Origin: Pullulanibacillus sp. KACC 23026 | GTDB lineage: Bacteria > Bacillota > Bacilli > Bacillales > Sporolactobacillaceae | NCBI RefSeq assembly: GCF_029094525.1 | Contig: NZ_CP119107.1 | Coordinates: 2,542,001-2,606,000, forward strand | Length of the DNA: 64,000 bases | Reading direction: 5' to 3' | The notes under the pieces: model-generated | Seen by the model: the letters and a program-made list of their open reading frames with translations, nothing else | Databases searched by the model: none | Told to the model about the DNA's origin: nothing | Part shown: piece after piece, positions 44,374 through 53,612 of the stretch | How the letters are laid out: each line of letters opens with the position of its first letter | Numbering within the stretch: the first letter of the stretch is position 1 | Translations under genes and position numbers: made by a program

Positions 44374-44384
44374 AAGTTAAAAGC

Positions 44385-44735
44385 CTAACATTGACAAATC
44401 ATGAGATGATTACCATCAGGGTCTTTGCAATTAAACCAATGATTGTTTTCAATGTCAGTAGTTATCTCTACCTGCTTGGCTTTCATATAGTCATAAGCTT
44501 CTTGAATATTAGTTGTATTAAAATGAAAAAGCGGTTTCTTAAAGCGCGTTTCCTCTGAAAAAATTTTGCTGTCTAAGACGATTCCAGTTCCTTGCATAGG
44601 CAAAACGAATAAATGACCAAATGCAATCTCTCCATCCGTGGAAAGCCCTAATAGATCGCAATACCAATCTCTTGCTTTTTTAATATCACTCACCGGAATA
44701 AAAATCGTTCCAATTTGATTTAAAACTGGACTCAT
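44385..44735 (-). CDS. VOC/glyoxalase-fold protein
   Basis: 116 residues. GTIFIPVSDIKKARDWYCDLLG opens the first module; NHWFNCKDPDGNHLMICQ closes the second, with a possible metal-binding Glu/Asp replaced by other residues. The substrate is unknown. GGGGGG lies before the ATG. Confidence 0.83.
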   Translation of the reverse strand: MSPVLNQIGTIFIPVSDIKKARDWYCDLLGLSTDGEIAFGHLFVLPMQGTGIVLDSKIFSEETRFKKPLFHFNTTNIQEAYDYMKAKQVEITTDIENNHWFNCKDPDGNHLMICQC

Positions 44736-44823
44736 CGAATCCCCCCAACGTCATCAAAATTCGATCTAAAAAACCCTTTGTTAAGTTAAAATTAATAATA
44801 GTCTTTACCCTTGTCAATAATTT

Positions 44824-46488
44824 TTATAATAAACGTCGTCCTTTTCTTACCATTAGCTCAAGTTGTTGATTTAAACGTTCAAGCTCCTCTTCTATTTTTA
44901 CAGGGTCAATACGTTCAAATAATGGTTGGATAGGCGTGAGAGGCTTTGACTCCACATGAATGGGACGCCACCCAAAGCGAGGAAGTCCTAGAAACCGTCT
45001 CACCTTTTCACTTGAGAAAGGAAGAAAAGGAGCTAATAATTGTGAGAGATTGGCAATGAGATAAACACAATTCGCCAGTGTTTCTTTACAGGTAAGCTCC
45101 TCTTCATGAATTTGCTTCCAAGGCTTGCTTTCATCAAAATATTTATTCGAATAGCGAACTAATTCAAACACCTTTTCCAATGCTTGTTTAAAACGAGCCG
45201 TTTCGATACAGCCCCCAACCTTCTCATAAACGGTCTCTACCTTCTCCTTAATCACTGAATCGATCTTTTGCTCTGGAATTCTCCCGTCAAAAGATTTTTC
45301 AATAAACCTCAATGTCCGGTTTACCAAATTTCCATAGGCTCCTAACAGTTCATTATTATGGCTATAAATAAATTCTTTCCAAGAAAAATCAGCATCCCGG
45401 CTTTCGGGGGCATTAATCGTTAAAAAGTAACGAATCGAATCGGGATCATACCTTTTTAAAAGATCAGGTACCCATACCGCCCAATTTTTACTCGTCGATA
45501 GCTTCTTTTTCTCCAAGGTGAGGTATTCGTTAGAGACAATATGTGTTGGGAGCGGCTTTCCTCCAAGTCCTAAAAGAAGAGCTGGCCAGATGATAGTGTG
45601 GAACGGTATATTGTCCTTCCCATGAACATAATAAGCAGTGGTCGAAGCCTTCCAAAATGCCGAATGATCCTGTTGGTTCTCCTGTGCCCAAAGCGAACTC
45701 GCAGTGTAATATCCAGATACCGCCTCAATCCACACATAGATTTTCTTATCCTCATATCCCTCAACCGGTACACTCACGCCGATTGGAAGGTCTCTTGATA
45801 CAGCTCGATCTTGGAGTCCCTCTTTGAGATAGCGCTGCGTAAGCGAAATAGCATTATCTCTCCAAAGCTTCTTAATTTCTGCTTGACTTGTATAATGTTT
45901 CAGCTCCTCTTGGAAGGCGCTCAGCGAAAAATAAAAGTGCTCGGTCAATCGTGTTATCGGCGAGTTTCCGCAAATCTTACATTTACGGTCCAAAAGTTCT
46001 AAAGGTTCAAGTACACTCGAACAATAATCACATTGATCACCGCGTGCTTTTGCCCCACAATGAGGACATATCCCTTCGACATATCGATCAGGTAAAAACT
46101 GCTTATCATACTCACAATAACTCTGTTCAATTTCCTTTTTATAGATAAGACCTTTTTCTAACAACTCCAAGAAGATTTCTTGGACTAGCTGATGATGATG
46201 TTCGCTATCTGTCCGGGTGTAGGTGTCATACGAAAAGCCCAGCCTTGAAAAACAGTCTTCAAACTCTTGATGATAACGATCGGCAATCTCTTTTGGAGTC
46301 ACACCTTCCTGCTTTGCTCGAATCGTAATCGGCGTTCCATTGCAATCACTCCCCGATACATAAAGGACTTTTTCACCTTTTAACCGATAATATCTTGCCA
46401 AAATATCGCCAGGAAGCAAGCTTGAAATATGTCCCAAATGCAATGAACCGTTAGCATAAGCCCATGCACCGCCAATAAAAATACTCAT
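44824..46488 (-). CDS. metG: Methionyl-tRNA synthetase, archaeal-like type
   Basis: About 554 residues, from ATG 46488 behind AAAGGAGGG; the frame continues to 46596 through the T-box terminator and cannot be coding there. Class I HIGH is HLGH (17-20) and KMSKS is KLSTSK (329-334), the K.S.S form of the archaeal-like MetRS. Zinc Cys are at 141, 144, 153, 156 and a further pair at 170 and 173. There is no C-terminal tRNA-binding (EMAP) domain. Second MetRS copies of this type in Bacilli resist MetRS inhibitors; whether a standard metG also exists cannot be seen here. Confidence 0.93.
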   Translation of the reverse strand: MSIFIGGAWAYANGSLHLGHISSLLPGDILARYYRLKGEKVLYVSGSDCNGTPITIRAKQEGVTPKEIADRYHQEFEDCFSRLGFSYDTYTRTDSEHHHQLVQEIFLELLEKGLIYKKEIEQSYCEYDKQFLPDRYVEGICPHCGAKARGDQCDYCSSVLEPLELLDRKCKICGNSPITRLTEHFYFSLSAFQEELKHYTSQAEIKKLWRDNAISLTQRYLKEGLQDRAVSRDLPIGVSVPVEGYEDKKIYVWIEAVSGYYTASSLWAQENQQDHSAFWKASTTAYYVHGKDNIPFHTIIWPALLLGLGGKPLPTHIVSNEYLTLEKKKLSTSKNWAVWVPDLLKRYDPDSIRYFLTINAPESRDADFSWKEFIYSHNNELLGAYGNLVNRTLRFIEKSFDGRIPEQKIDSVIKEKVETVYEKVGGCIETARFKQALEKVFELVRYSNKYFDESKPWKQIHEEELTCKETLANCVYLIANLSQLLAPFLPFSSEKVRRFLGLPRFGWRPIHVESKPLTPIQPLFERIDPVKIEEELERLNQQLELMVRKGRRLL

Positions 46489-46504
46489 TAGTGAACCCTC
46501 CTTT

Positions 46505-46720
46505 AAATTATAAAAAGCCCCCGCCTTAACATAATCAGTTAAGGACGAGGGCTTAAATGCTCCACGTGGTACCACCTTATTTTGCAAATAGCTCACACCA
46601 TTTGCCTCATACAGTACGGAGCAGACTAGAACTGCTCTTATACCGTGACATGGATAACGAGTGCCAAAACTCGTCGCAGCCTACTAATCCTTGAAAGAAC
46701 GTTCAGTGCGCAGCTCAAGA
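46505..46720 (-). promoter_or_regulatory. T-box leader of the methionyl-tRNA synthetase gene
   Basis: The minus strand holds the T-box GGTGGTACCACG (about 46575-46564). The terminator follows at 46552-46512, where GCCCTCGTCCTTAAC-type and GTTAAGGCGGGGGC-type arms pair before TTTTTAT. An upstream stem region includes CGACGAGT/ACTCGT pairs and an ATG in TATCCATGTCAC that may be the specifier codon. Confidence 0.87.
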
Positions 46721-47007
46721 GGCCATTGTTCAAATGACATGTTTTTGCTTCTTCTCAGCTCTCGAAGCTCTCTGGTAAAAAACACGATCATCCTACTTTT
46801 CTCTTCATTGCCTTTTTTTAAACTATTAAGACACATTTTATTCAAAACAGTTAGCAAAGTCAATTTCCAAAGTGGACCCTTATAAAATAAAAGTATGACT
46901 AGCGACCTTGACCAGACCGGATTCGAACCGTTCATAAGGAAGTTACGCAAGTTTGCATCGGGCTCTGAAACTAAAATAACGAGGATAAAATCACAATGCT
47001 ATTCGTA

Positions 47008-47448
47008 CTAATTTCCGTTTCGCTTTGCTTCCTCTTGGTAGGATTTAAGAGTCTCTATTAAAAACGTTCGGTCTTCAGGGTATGTTAATTTTAGGACTTC
47101 TATTTCTTCTGCTGATTTCCATGTCACATCATAGATTAAGTGATCAGGGTCTTGGATATTCATGTCTCCGCCAACCACTTCTACCCCAAAATAGTGAACT
47201 TCAAAAGCAATCTTAAGGTCTTCGTAGCTTCCTTTCTTAATCATTATCTCTTCAAGAATTCTTGTTTTGTAACCTGTTTCTTCTTCAATCTCTCTAACGC
47301 AACAGGCTTCAAACGTCTCACCCTCTTCTCTCCCACCTGAAGGAATCGACCATGTTTTTTCCTCTTCAGGTGTTCCTTGCAAGACCATAAGAATTTGATT
47401 CATTTCATTGATACAAACACCCGAAGCGCCACACCACTTTTTCATCAC
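47008..47448 (-). CDS. Nudix hydrolase
   Basis: About 146 residues. The Nudix box GGREEGETFEACCVREIEEETGYK fits the consensus fully, including the final Gly. The substrate is unknown. I prefer GTG 47448 (GAGGAG 9 bases upstream) to the ATG at 47457, which abuts the site. Confidence 0.87.
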   Translation of the reverse strand: MMKKWCGASGVCINEMNQILMVLQGTPEEEKTWSIPSGGREEGETFEACCVREIEEETGYKTRILEEIMIKKGSYEDLKIAFEVHYFGVEVVGGDMNIQDPDHLIYDVTWKSAEEIEVLKLTYPEDRTFLIETLKSYQEEAKRNGN

Positions 47449-47524
47449 TTTGGACATCTCCTCTCAGATTAAGTCTTTTCATGCACTCTAGATAATGCCC
47501 TATTTAACCAATTGAAGGTATCAA

Positions 47525-48232
47525 CTAAACCTTCCCCTGAGAAAAGCCCTCAAATAACCGCCCGCCATAAGGCAGAAGGACATGATCAACCAGCCTGATT
47601 ACTTTTTCTTTCAAATTATCTTTATAAAAATCATCAAAGGCTTCATAAAAATCGCTGGCTAACTGGGAATCGTACTGTTTCAAAGAACGACTTATCCATT
47701 TCGAAGCACCGATCCACTGCTTATTGGTTCTTAAAACAAACTCGCTAACCTTTTCCGCGAGAGCGTTTGCGATCATAATGCCCTCTTCTCGATTTTCGCA
47801 GCCAATAAAATCATCTAAAGCATCTGTAAGAAAATAACGTTTCGTGTTTATCGTATCGACCGACCATGGCTCTGGCCCCTTTTTCAATAATTCATCAGCA
47901 ACTTGTTTTATTGAAGAAATAATGCCATTATCCCTTAACACGACCCCCTCAGACACCATCCTTGGCAAAGATGGCCTTGCACGCTTGCAGTCCGTTTCAA
48001 AAAAAGCAGGATAAGAAGTCAAGTTATGAGCAAATAATTCAATTGGCCAACCATAATCAATAAAGGATTCTCTATAAGGGGATGGAAGAGCGGCATCAAA
48101 AATGACGATATCAAGATCAGAAGTGGTTGTCCATTCTCCCCGGACAATGCTTCCAGCTAATATGGCACCACTGCAATTCGGAAATCGTTTATCAACAAGC
48201 CGTTGTGCAGCATGGACAGGCTCTTGTTTCAC
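47525..48232 (-). CDS. Nucleotidyltransferase-domain protein
   Basis: 235 residues, GTG start behind AGGGGGG. GSIVRGEWTTTSDLDIVIF is the pol-beta-like signature (GSx..DxD) with both metal-binding Asp, and ELFAH carries a possible third acid. A helical C-terminal domain follows. It resembles aminoglycoside or MNT-type nucleotidyltransferases; no HEPN partner is adjacent, so a toxin-antitoxin role is not supported. Confidence 0.8.
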   Translation of the reverse strand: MKQEPVHAAQRLVDKRFPNCSGAILAGSIVRGEWTTTSDLDIVIFDAALPSPYRESFIDYGWPIELFAHNLTSYPAFFETDCKRARPSLPRMVSEGVVLRDNGIISSIKQVADELLKKGPEPWSVDTINTKRYFLTDALDDFIGCENREEGIMIANALAEKVSEFVLRTNKQWIGASKWISRSLKQYDSQLASDFYEAFDDFYKDNLKEKVIRLVDHVLLPYGGRLFEGFSQGKV

Positions 48233-48385
48233 TTTGAGTCCCCCCTACATTTAATCTGAGTTGTTCACTATCCCTCTCACCTAATGATGGACTATTGGGA
48301 ATGTTATAATGTAGATAGCAAAATAAAGCTGCGTTCACTACTAAAATCTTGAAATTACTTATCTCTTAATTTTGGAGGGAAAGCT

Positions 48386-48874
48386 TTGTTAACTATAAGA
48401 AACGTCCATCGCGAGGATTTACCTCAGCTTATAAAGGTTGAACAACTTTGCTTCACACAAGAGGAAGCGGCAACACAAGACGCCTTTGAACAACGCATCA
48501 GAACGATTCCTGATAGCTTCTTTGTTGCGGGAAGAGAAGACCGATTAATCGGGCTGATCAATGGACCCGTTATTGAGAAGCTATATATTACCGATGACCT
48601 CTTTCAACACACAAGGTCTAATCCACCCTTTGGCGGTTATCAGAGCATTCTTGGACTTGCTGTCATTCCTGCCTTTCAAAAACGAGGCGTTGCGTCAGCC
48701 TTACTTAACCATCTCGAAAAAGAAGCGAAACAGAAAGAGAGGCAAGCGATCACACTGACCTGTAAAGAACCACTCATTCCATTTTATGCAAAGCATGGCT
48801 TTTTAAATAAAGGAAGTTCTGCTTCTCAACATGGCGATGAGGTTTGGTTTAATATGATTAAACAACTAAATTGA
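48386..48874 (+). CDS. GNAT family N-acetyltransferase (AANAT-like)
   Basis: 162 residues, TTG start 7 bases after GGAGG. GLAVIPAFQKRGVASALL is the acetyl-CoA loop. ITLTCKEPLIPFYAKHGF near the C-terminus is the arylalkylamine acetyltransferase-like variant of motif B. Substrate unknown. Confidence 0.85.
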   Translation: MLTIRNVHREDLPQLIKVEQLCFTQEEAATQDAFEQRIRTIPDSFFVAGREDRLIGLINGPVIEKLYITDDLFQHTRSNPPFGGYQSILGLAVIPAFQKRGVASALLNHLEKEAKQKERQAITLTCKEPLIPFYAKHGFLNKGSSASQHGDEVWFNMIKQLN

Positions 48875-48979
48875 AGGACCGTTCGGCTAAAGAAGGCTGT
48901 ACGGGATAATTGTCGATTTCATTCATCGCTAATCCCAATCAGCCCTTCGCTCTAGATGTCACTTTTGTGAAAAAATACG

Positions 48980-49446
48980 TTATAGCTCCTGCCAATCTTT
49001 AACCAATAGTCCATAGACGACATGGTCTACATAATGGTCATACAACCATTCAGCTTGCCGGATTCTACCTTCCTCCTTGAAGCCAAGGCTTTCGGGAAGC
49101 GCCCTGCTTTTCTTGTTGCCAACCGCAGCCTGGATTTCGATACGATTAAGATTCAATTCTGTAAAGCCGTAATGAATAACCGCTTCGAGCGCCTTCGTCA
49201 TAATCCCTTTCCCTTGAAAGCCCTGTCCCAGCCAATACCCGATTGTCCCGATCCGATTTCCGCCATTGCGGTCAGCCTGGCTTGAATATTCTCAGCTGTA
49301 TCCTCTACACGCTTGACAGAATCCAGCCAGCCGAGCCACTCTTTTAAATATGGTTTCGATTCCATTGTTAATTGGAAGAATTCTTCCGCATCATCCTTAT
49401 TAAATAAACGTAATGAGACCTTATCATCTATTCTGTGCTCAAACAC
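48980..49446 (-). pseudogene. Broken GNAT acetyltransferase (YdaF/RimL type)
   Basis: Two minus-strand frames form one damaged gene. The first (49446-49198, GTG start behind GGGGG) gives the N-terminal third; the second (to 48980) gives acetyl-CoA loop to C-terminus, ending YDHYVDHVVYGLLVKDWQEL. Between them ~38 residues of the usual domain are missing. Reading the second frame upstream of its ATG continues GYWLGQGFQGKGIMTK, confirming an internal deletion that also shifted the frame, not two genes. It lies next to repeat element 2. Confidence 0.87.
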
Positions 49447-49823
49447 TTCGTTTTCCCCCTATCTTTATAGGTGTATTTTGTAAAGTGTAACATAATTTTC
49501 CCGCTTATTTATCAAAAATCCGCGGTAGGTAGGGTCTAATGAGCTTGTACCACTTCTCCTTTAAGAACAAAATCGCTAACACCACGACTCCCTTCTTCCC
49601 AAGTATAGATTTAACCTATGAGTTTTTCTCGGGCACTGTTTTTATGTTTAAACACTTAACAAAAATGGGTGGTTGTCTAACCAATGTGGAAAATCGTCCC
49701 GTTTTAACATAAGAAGCGTAACTAGGATACGTTACTGGTCAACTCCCTGGGTAAAATGGGCCGTTCCGAGTTAAATAGAGAATGCTCGTTACGCCTAACG
49801 ACTCAAATGGGCAATTGGGAGAG

Positions 49824-50717
49824 GGATAGCGTATTCTGGTTACGCTCAACCGAAATAGGCGTAACGGCATTCCGTTATTTCGGAATTCCGGCCGGATTCG
49901 CGGCGGATAGCGTATTCTCGTTACGCTCAACCGAAATAGGCGTAACGGCATTCCGTTATTTCGGCATTCCGTCCCATTTCGCGGAGGTTAGCGTATCCTC
50001 GTTACGCTCAACCGAAATAGGCGTAACGTCAGTCCCTTATTTCGGCATTCCAGCCCCATTTAGCGGCGGATAGCGAATCCTCGTTACGCTCAACTGAAAT
50101 AGGCGTAACGTCAGTCCCTTATTTCGGCATTTCAGCCCCGTTTAGCGGCGGATAGCGTATTCTCGTTACGCTCAACCGAAATAGGCGTAACGGCATTCCG
50201 TTATTTCGGCATTCCGGCCGGATTCGCGGCGGATAGCGTATTCTCGTTACGCTCAACTGAAATAGGCGTAACGGCATTCCGTTATTTCGGCATTCCGGCC
50301 GGATTCGCGGCGGATAGCGAATCCTCGTTACGCTCAACTGAAATAGGCGTAACGGCATTCCGTTATTTCGGCATTCCGGCCGGATTCGCGGCGGATAGCG
50401 AATCCATGTTACGCTCAACCGAAATAGGCGTAACGGCAATCCGTTATTTCGGCATTCCGGCCGGATTCGCGGCGGATAGCGAATCCTCGTTACGTTCAAC
50501 CGAAATAGGCGTAACGACATTCCGTTATTTGGTCATTCTGGCCGGATTCGCGGCGGATAGCGAATCCTCGTTACGCTCAACTGAAATAGGCGTAACGTCA
50601 GTCCCTTATTTCGGCATTCCAGCCCCATTTAGCGGCGGATAGCGAATCCTCGTTACGCTCAACTGAAATAGGCGTAACGTCAATCCGTTATTTCGGCATT
50701 CCGGCCGGATTCGCGGC
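49824..50717. repeat. Array of eleven 81-82-bp palindromic units (copy 2)
   Basis: GGCGTAACG occurs at 49858, 49939, 50020, 50102, 50184, 50265, 50346, 50427, 50508, 50589 and 50671. Most spacings are 81, which keeps long reading frames open on both strands and creates artefact ORFs with 27-residue repeats. The CGTTACGC-N13-GCGTAACG dyad is in nearly every unit; more units here carry the CCGGCCGGATTCGCGG variant than in copy 1. Confidence 0.93.
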
Positions 50718-50873
50718 GGATAGCGTATTCTGGTTACGCCTAATCGTTTTACGTGTAACGACGATTCCCTCGCTTTGCGCAGACGTATTGCCGTGTGCCC
50801 GCGCAAAGCGAGGTTATTTTCGCACAAAAAAACGACGTTTCAATGTCGATGTATCCACAAGTCGAGAATTTTA

Positions 50874-50882
50874 TAATTTCCT
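50874..50882. repeat. Left copy of the IS target-site duplication
   Basis: TAATTTCCT, repeated exactly at 52455-52463. The uninterrupted sequence, TAATTTCCTAAACAAT, is seen in repeat element 1. Confidence 0.95.
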
Positions 50883-51051
50883 CACTAGCGTTGCGGTAAA
50901 TTAAAAACAATTTGTCAATAGTTTTTGATCGAAAAAATAATTTGTATATTTTTTAATATATGGTAAATATTGTTTTCGAGCGCATTAAAAAACCTTATAA
51001 TTAGGTGGAAGGTAGGTAATCCTGTCCAAATCCTAACTATAAGGAGCTCAC

Positions 51052-52281
51052 ATGGACAAGCATACCATAATTACGGTTTTTAAGAAATACCTCCACCCTC
51101 TTAATGGAGAAATCATTTCAAAGATGGTGGATATAATGAAGCTCGATAAATATGTTAAAAAGTTAGATACTCTAACCTTTGCGAAGTTGTTTATATTTGC
51201 TCAGATCAACCAATTAGAGAGCCTTAAACTAATAAGTAATAAGGTGAAGCGATTAAAGAAGCTCCAAAAAGAACTGGGGTTAAAGAGTATTAGTCAATCA
51301 CAACTATCTAGGAAGTTGTCAGATATTCCCTCAGAGATCTTTCAAGCTGTTCTTCAACATCTTGTTCAGCAGGTTCATCGAGAGTTTGGAAAGGAACAGG
51401 GTGACCGTTTGCTTGGAAAAATCCATCTTATTGATTCGTCAACGATTTCTTTTTGCCTGAGTCAATATAAGTGGGCCGTGTTCCGATCTACTAAAGGTGG
51501 GATAAAAGTTCATACTCGCGTTGTTTTGTATGGTAACGAAACAACACCAGATAAGATCATCGTGACACCTGCTCGTCCAGCTGATGTGACCCAATTAGAT
51601 TCGCTGATGGTCATTGAACAAGATGCCTTACATGTCTTTGATCGAGGCTACTTTGATTTTGAGAAATTCGATGAGTACTGTAAACAAAATAGTCGTTTTT
51701 GCACGCGAATCAAAGATAATACAATCGTTCATGTTATTGAAGAAATACCCGTTGACCCGTCGTCTAACGTTCTTCGTGAAGCGATTGTTAAGCTTGGGAA
51801 CATGAGATATCCTCTTCGACTAGTCGAAACCTTGGATAGTCAAGGAAATAAGCTTTCCATCGTTATCAATGATGCAAAAATGAGTGCTGGCGAAATTAGT
51901 GACCTCTATCGAAAACGCTGGCAAATTGAATTGTTCTTTAAATGGATGAAACAACATCTAAAATTAAAGAAAATGTACGGGAAGAGTCAAAACGCTGTAT
52001 ATAATCAAGTTTATATCGCCATGATCACCTTCTGTTTAACCTTATTAATGAAGAAGAAGGTGCATTATCAAGGGACACTTCTCGATATGCTTGATTACAT
52101 AGTTGATTATTGGTCAAACTGCTTTATAACGTTCTTAAAAGCGCTATTCAAAAAGCCAGAACGCTCTTCATTTGGTAGGCGAAAGCTTAAACACGAACAA
52201 ATTTTCCAAGATACACTGGCACAATATGAAGAAGGAGAGGTGGACCATTTAAATGATTTAACTTATGATCCAATCTTATAA
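51052..52281 (+). CDS. IS4-family DDE transposase
   Basis: 409 residues. N-terminal DNA-binding region, then the RNase-H-like catalytic domain: first Asp128 in LIDSSTIS, second Asp197 in VFDRGYFD, Glu293 in the IS4-family YREK signature (Tyr286, Arg289, Glu293, Lys300 with the expected 2-3-6 spacing). It cuts and pastes the surrounding element. AAGGAG lies before the ATG. Confidence 0.95.
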   Translation: MDKHTIITVFKKYLHPLNGEIISKMVDIMKLDKYVKKLDTLTFAKLFIFAQINQLESLKLISNKVKRLKKLQKELGLKSISQSQLSRKLSDIPSEIFQAVLQHLVQQVHREFGKEQGDRLLGKIHLIDSSTISFCLSQYKWAVFRSTKGGIKVHTRVVLYGNETTPDKIIVTPARPADVTQLDSLMVIEQDALHVFDRGYFDFEKFDEYCKQNSRFCTRIKDNTIVHVIEEIPVDPSSNVLREAIVKLGNMRYPLRLVETLDSQGNKLSIVINDAKMSAGEISDLYRKRWQIELFFKWMKQHLKLKKMYGKSQNAVYNQVYIAMITFCLTLLMKKKVHYQGTLLDMLDYIVDYWSNCFITFLKALFKKPERSSFGRRKLKHEQIFQDTLAQYEEGEVDHLNDLTYDPIL

Positions 52282-52375
52282 ATGGAAAAAAACGGATAAG
52301 GATTACCTTCAAACACCCCCCTTTATCTTTTTGGCTCCTTCGTCATAAAAATATAAGACTGAATTTTCGGTTTTT

Positions 52376-52414
52376 AATCATTTGGAATAATATTACATAT
52401 TATTCCAAATGATT
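52376..52414. terminator. Perfect 16-bp hairpin inside the IS 3' end
   Basis: AATCATTTGGAATAAT and ATTATTCCAAATGATT pair perfectly around ATTACAT, between the transposase stop and the right terminal repeat. No T-run follows, so it may block read-through or bind transposase instead of being a classic terminator. Confidence 0.6.
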
Positions 52415-52454
52415 ACCGTTGACTTTGCGGCAATTTTTTTATGCAACGCTAGTG

Positions 52455-52463
52455 TAATTTCCT
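52455..52463. repeat. Right copy of the IS target-site duplication
   Basis: TAATTTCCT, after which the original element-2 flank continues as AAACAATTAAAAAG. Confidence 0.95.
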
Positions 52464-52472
52464 AAACAATTA

Positions 52473-52498
52473 AAAAGCTTGGGAACCCCCAAGCTTTT
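52473..52498. terminator. Terminator of the DUF1906 gene
   Basis: AAAAGCTTGGG and CCCAAGCTTTT pair perfectly around AACC, with T-runs on both sides. Confidence 0.88.
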
Positions 52499-52611
52499 GT
52501 CTGCTCATTATATAATTATACAGCGAATGGTTTATCCTTTGATTTTAGTTTTCTCCACGCAATTGGAACGACTTATTTAAGAAAGGACGGGCTTTAAAAA
52601 GAATAGATGGT

Positions 52612-53400
52612 TTACCACAAATTGTTCAGTAGGTTCCCTTTCATTAAATCCGTATCCACATTACATTTTTTTCCTTCTAGCCCATATTGCCAAACAAAGG
52701 TTTGACTTTGATTAGGACTATCTGCCTTAAAGGAAGTTGGGGCCTTGCTTTTTGTTGTTGTATCGCCGCTCGGCTGGTTAGACCACAAAATCAAATCATT
52801 TTTAACCGCCTTGCTTTGATTCTCTGCATCAGTATAAGCGGTTTTTAAAGGTGAATTAGGAAGATTTCCATATAACCCTGCTTTGTAGCCAGCATCTTCC
52901 ATGGTCTTTGTCCAACTAATTATGAACGCTGAATTAATAGGATCTCCTTTTTCAATGTCAGCTGCAATAACGGTTCCTTTAGGAATTCCTAAATCCTTAG
53001 CACGATTAATTGCCTTTTGGGCAACATCGGTTCCTTGCTTTGACCCTTTTGCGTTCGTAAACTGATTATAGATTGGTAGAATTTTAATCTTCTTATCATG
53101 CAAATAGGTCACTTCTGATTTGGATAATCCACTATAGACACCGCTCTTGGTCGTCATATATCTGCCTACAAAATCAGGGTCTCCATAATTGGAGGAGACA
53201 CATTGATAGAACGAAGAATTAATTTTACTTGTTGTATCAATTCCCCAAGCGATCTTAGGATTAGAGGAGCTTCCAGAAGTGGAACCACCGCTTGGTTGAG
53301 CTTGTTTGACCGACCAAAACGATAACCAAATCAAACCGACTACGAGGATAACGGCGATTAGCCATGCCCACCATTGAAACCATCTTGATCTATCCAACAT
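52612..53400 (-). CDS. DUF1906 (glycoside-hydrolase-like) protein, membrane anchored
   Basis: 262 residues. An N-terminal helix (about 10-30) anchors it; a Ser/Gly linker (SGGSTSGSSSN) follows; then a TIM-barrel-like domain opening IAWGIDTTSKI and containing VGRYMTT, ILPIYNQF and VIAADIEKGDP. This is the Rv2525c-like/DUF1906 domain, related to GH25 muramidases and thought to act on the cell wall; several catalytic acids are plausible but not proven. AGGAGGG precedes the ATG. Confidence 0.87.
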   Translation of the reverse strand: MLDRSRWFQWWAWLIAVILVVGLIWLSFWSVKQAQPSGGSTSGSSSNPKIAWGIDTTSKINSSFYQCVSSNYGDPDFVGRYMTTKSGVYSGLSKSEVTYLHDKKIKILPIYNQFTNAKGSKQGTDVAQKAINRAKDLGIPKGTVIAADIEKGDPINSAFIISWTKTMEDAGYKAGLYGNLPNSPLKTAYTDAENQSKAVKNDLILWSNQPSGDTTTKSKAPTSFKADSPNQSQTFVWQYGLEGKKCNVDTDLMKGNLLNNLW

Positions 53401-53578
53401 ACTAACCCTCCTTACTATATTGGGGTTAATATTAAGTATTCAGATCGATCAAGGTTGGTTACAGATTAGACTATAAATGGTGTTCTAACTAATTGGACGA
53501 AAAAAATTCTAAGTTCCAGGAAAAACCATCCACAGAATGAATTTGAATGATTATAAACACCACCTTGAAAACACGAAA

Positions 53579-53603
53579 GGCCGCCAACTATATCGGCGAC
53601 CTT
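53579..53603 (-). terminator. Terminator of the RodA/FtsW-family gene
   Basis: GGCCGCC and GGCGACC pair (one wobble) around AACTATATC; the minus strand continues TTTCGTGTTTTC. Confidence 0.7.
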
Positions 53604-53612
53604 CACATCGAT

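Larger units (their letters stand above)
49564..50882. repeat. Large repeat element, copy 2 (interrupted by an IS in its right end)
   Basis: Direct copy of the 7895-9192 element: the left flank is near identical over ~250 bp (start AGAACAAAATCGCTAAC), an eleven-unit array follows, and the right part ends in the same 31-base sequence (50852-50882). After the IS4-family insertion the original flank resumes at 52455. This copy retains a complete hairpin, CCTCGCTTTGCGC (50768-50780) with GCGCAAAGCGAGG (50801-50813), half of which is deleted in copy 1. Confidence 0.93.
50883..52454 (+). mobile_element. Intact IS4-family insertion sequence
   Basis: 1572 bp. Perfect 12-bp terminal inverted repeats CACTAGCGTTGC (50883-50894) and GCAACGCTAGTG (52443-52454), flanked by a 9-bp direct duplication. 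It contains one full-length transposase gene with intact DDE and YREK motifs. The element inserted into the right end of repeat element 2, and both the clean ends and the intact gene suggest it is recent. Confidence 0.95.

Noticed and set aside
46489-46596. N-terminal extension of the methionyl-tRNA synthetase
   Set aside because: It would translate the T-box and terminator; the AAAGGAGGG-supported ATG is at 46488.
46684-46950. 88-residue minus-strand ORF upstream of the T-box
   Set aside because: No ribosome binding site and no recognisable protein features; it overlaps the leader.
47525-48232. MNT-HEPN toxin-antitoxin pair
   Set aside because: The nucleotidyltransferase domain has no adjacent HEPN gene and is longer than MNT antitoxins.
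49756-50827. Several ORFs of 70-133 residues on both strands within repeat element 2
   Set aside because: They are by-products of the 81-bp period, lack ribosome binding sites and mirror each other on opposite strands.
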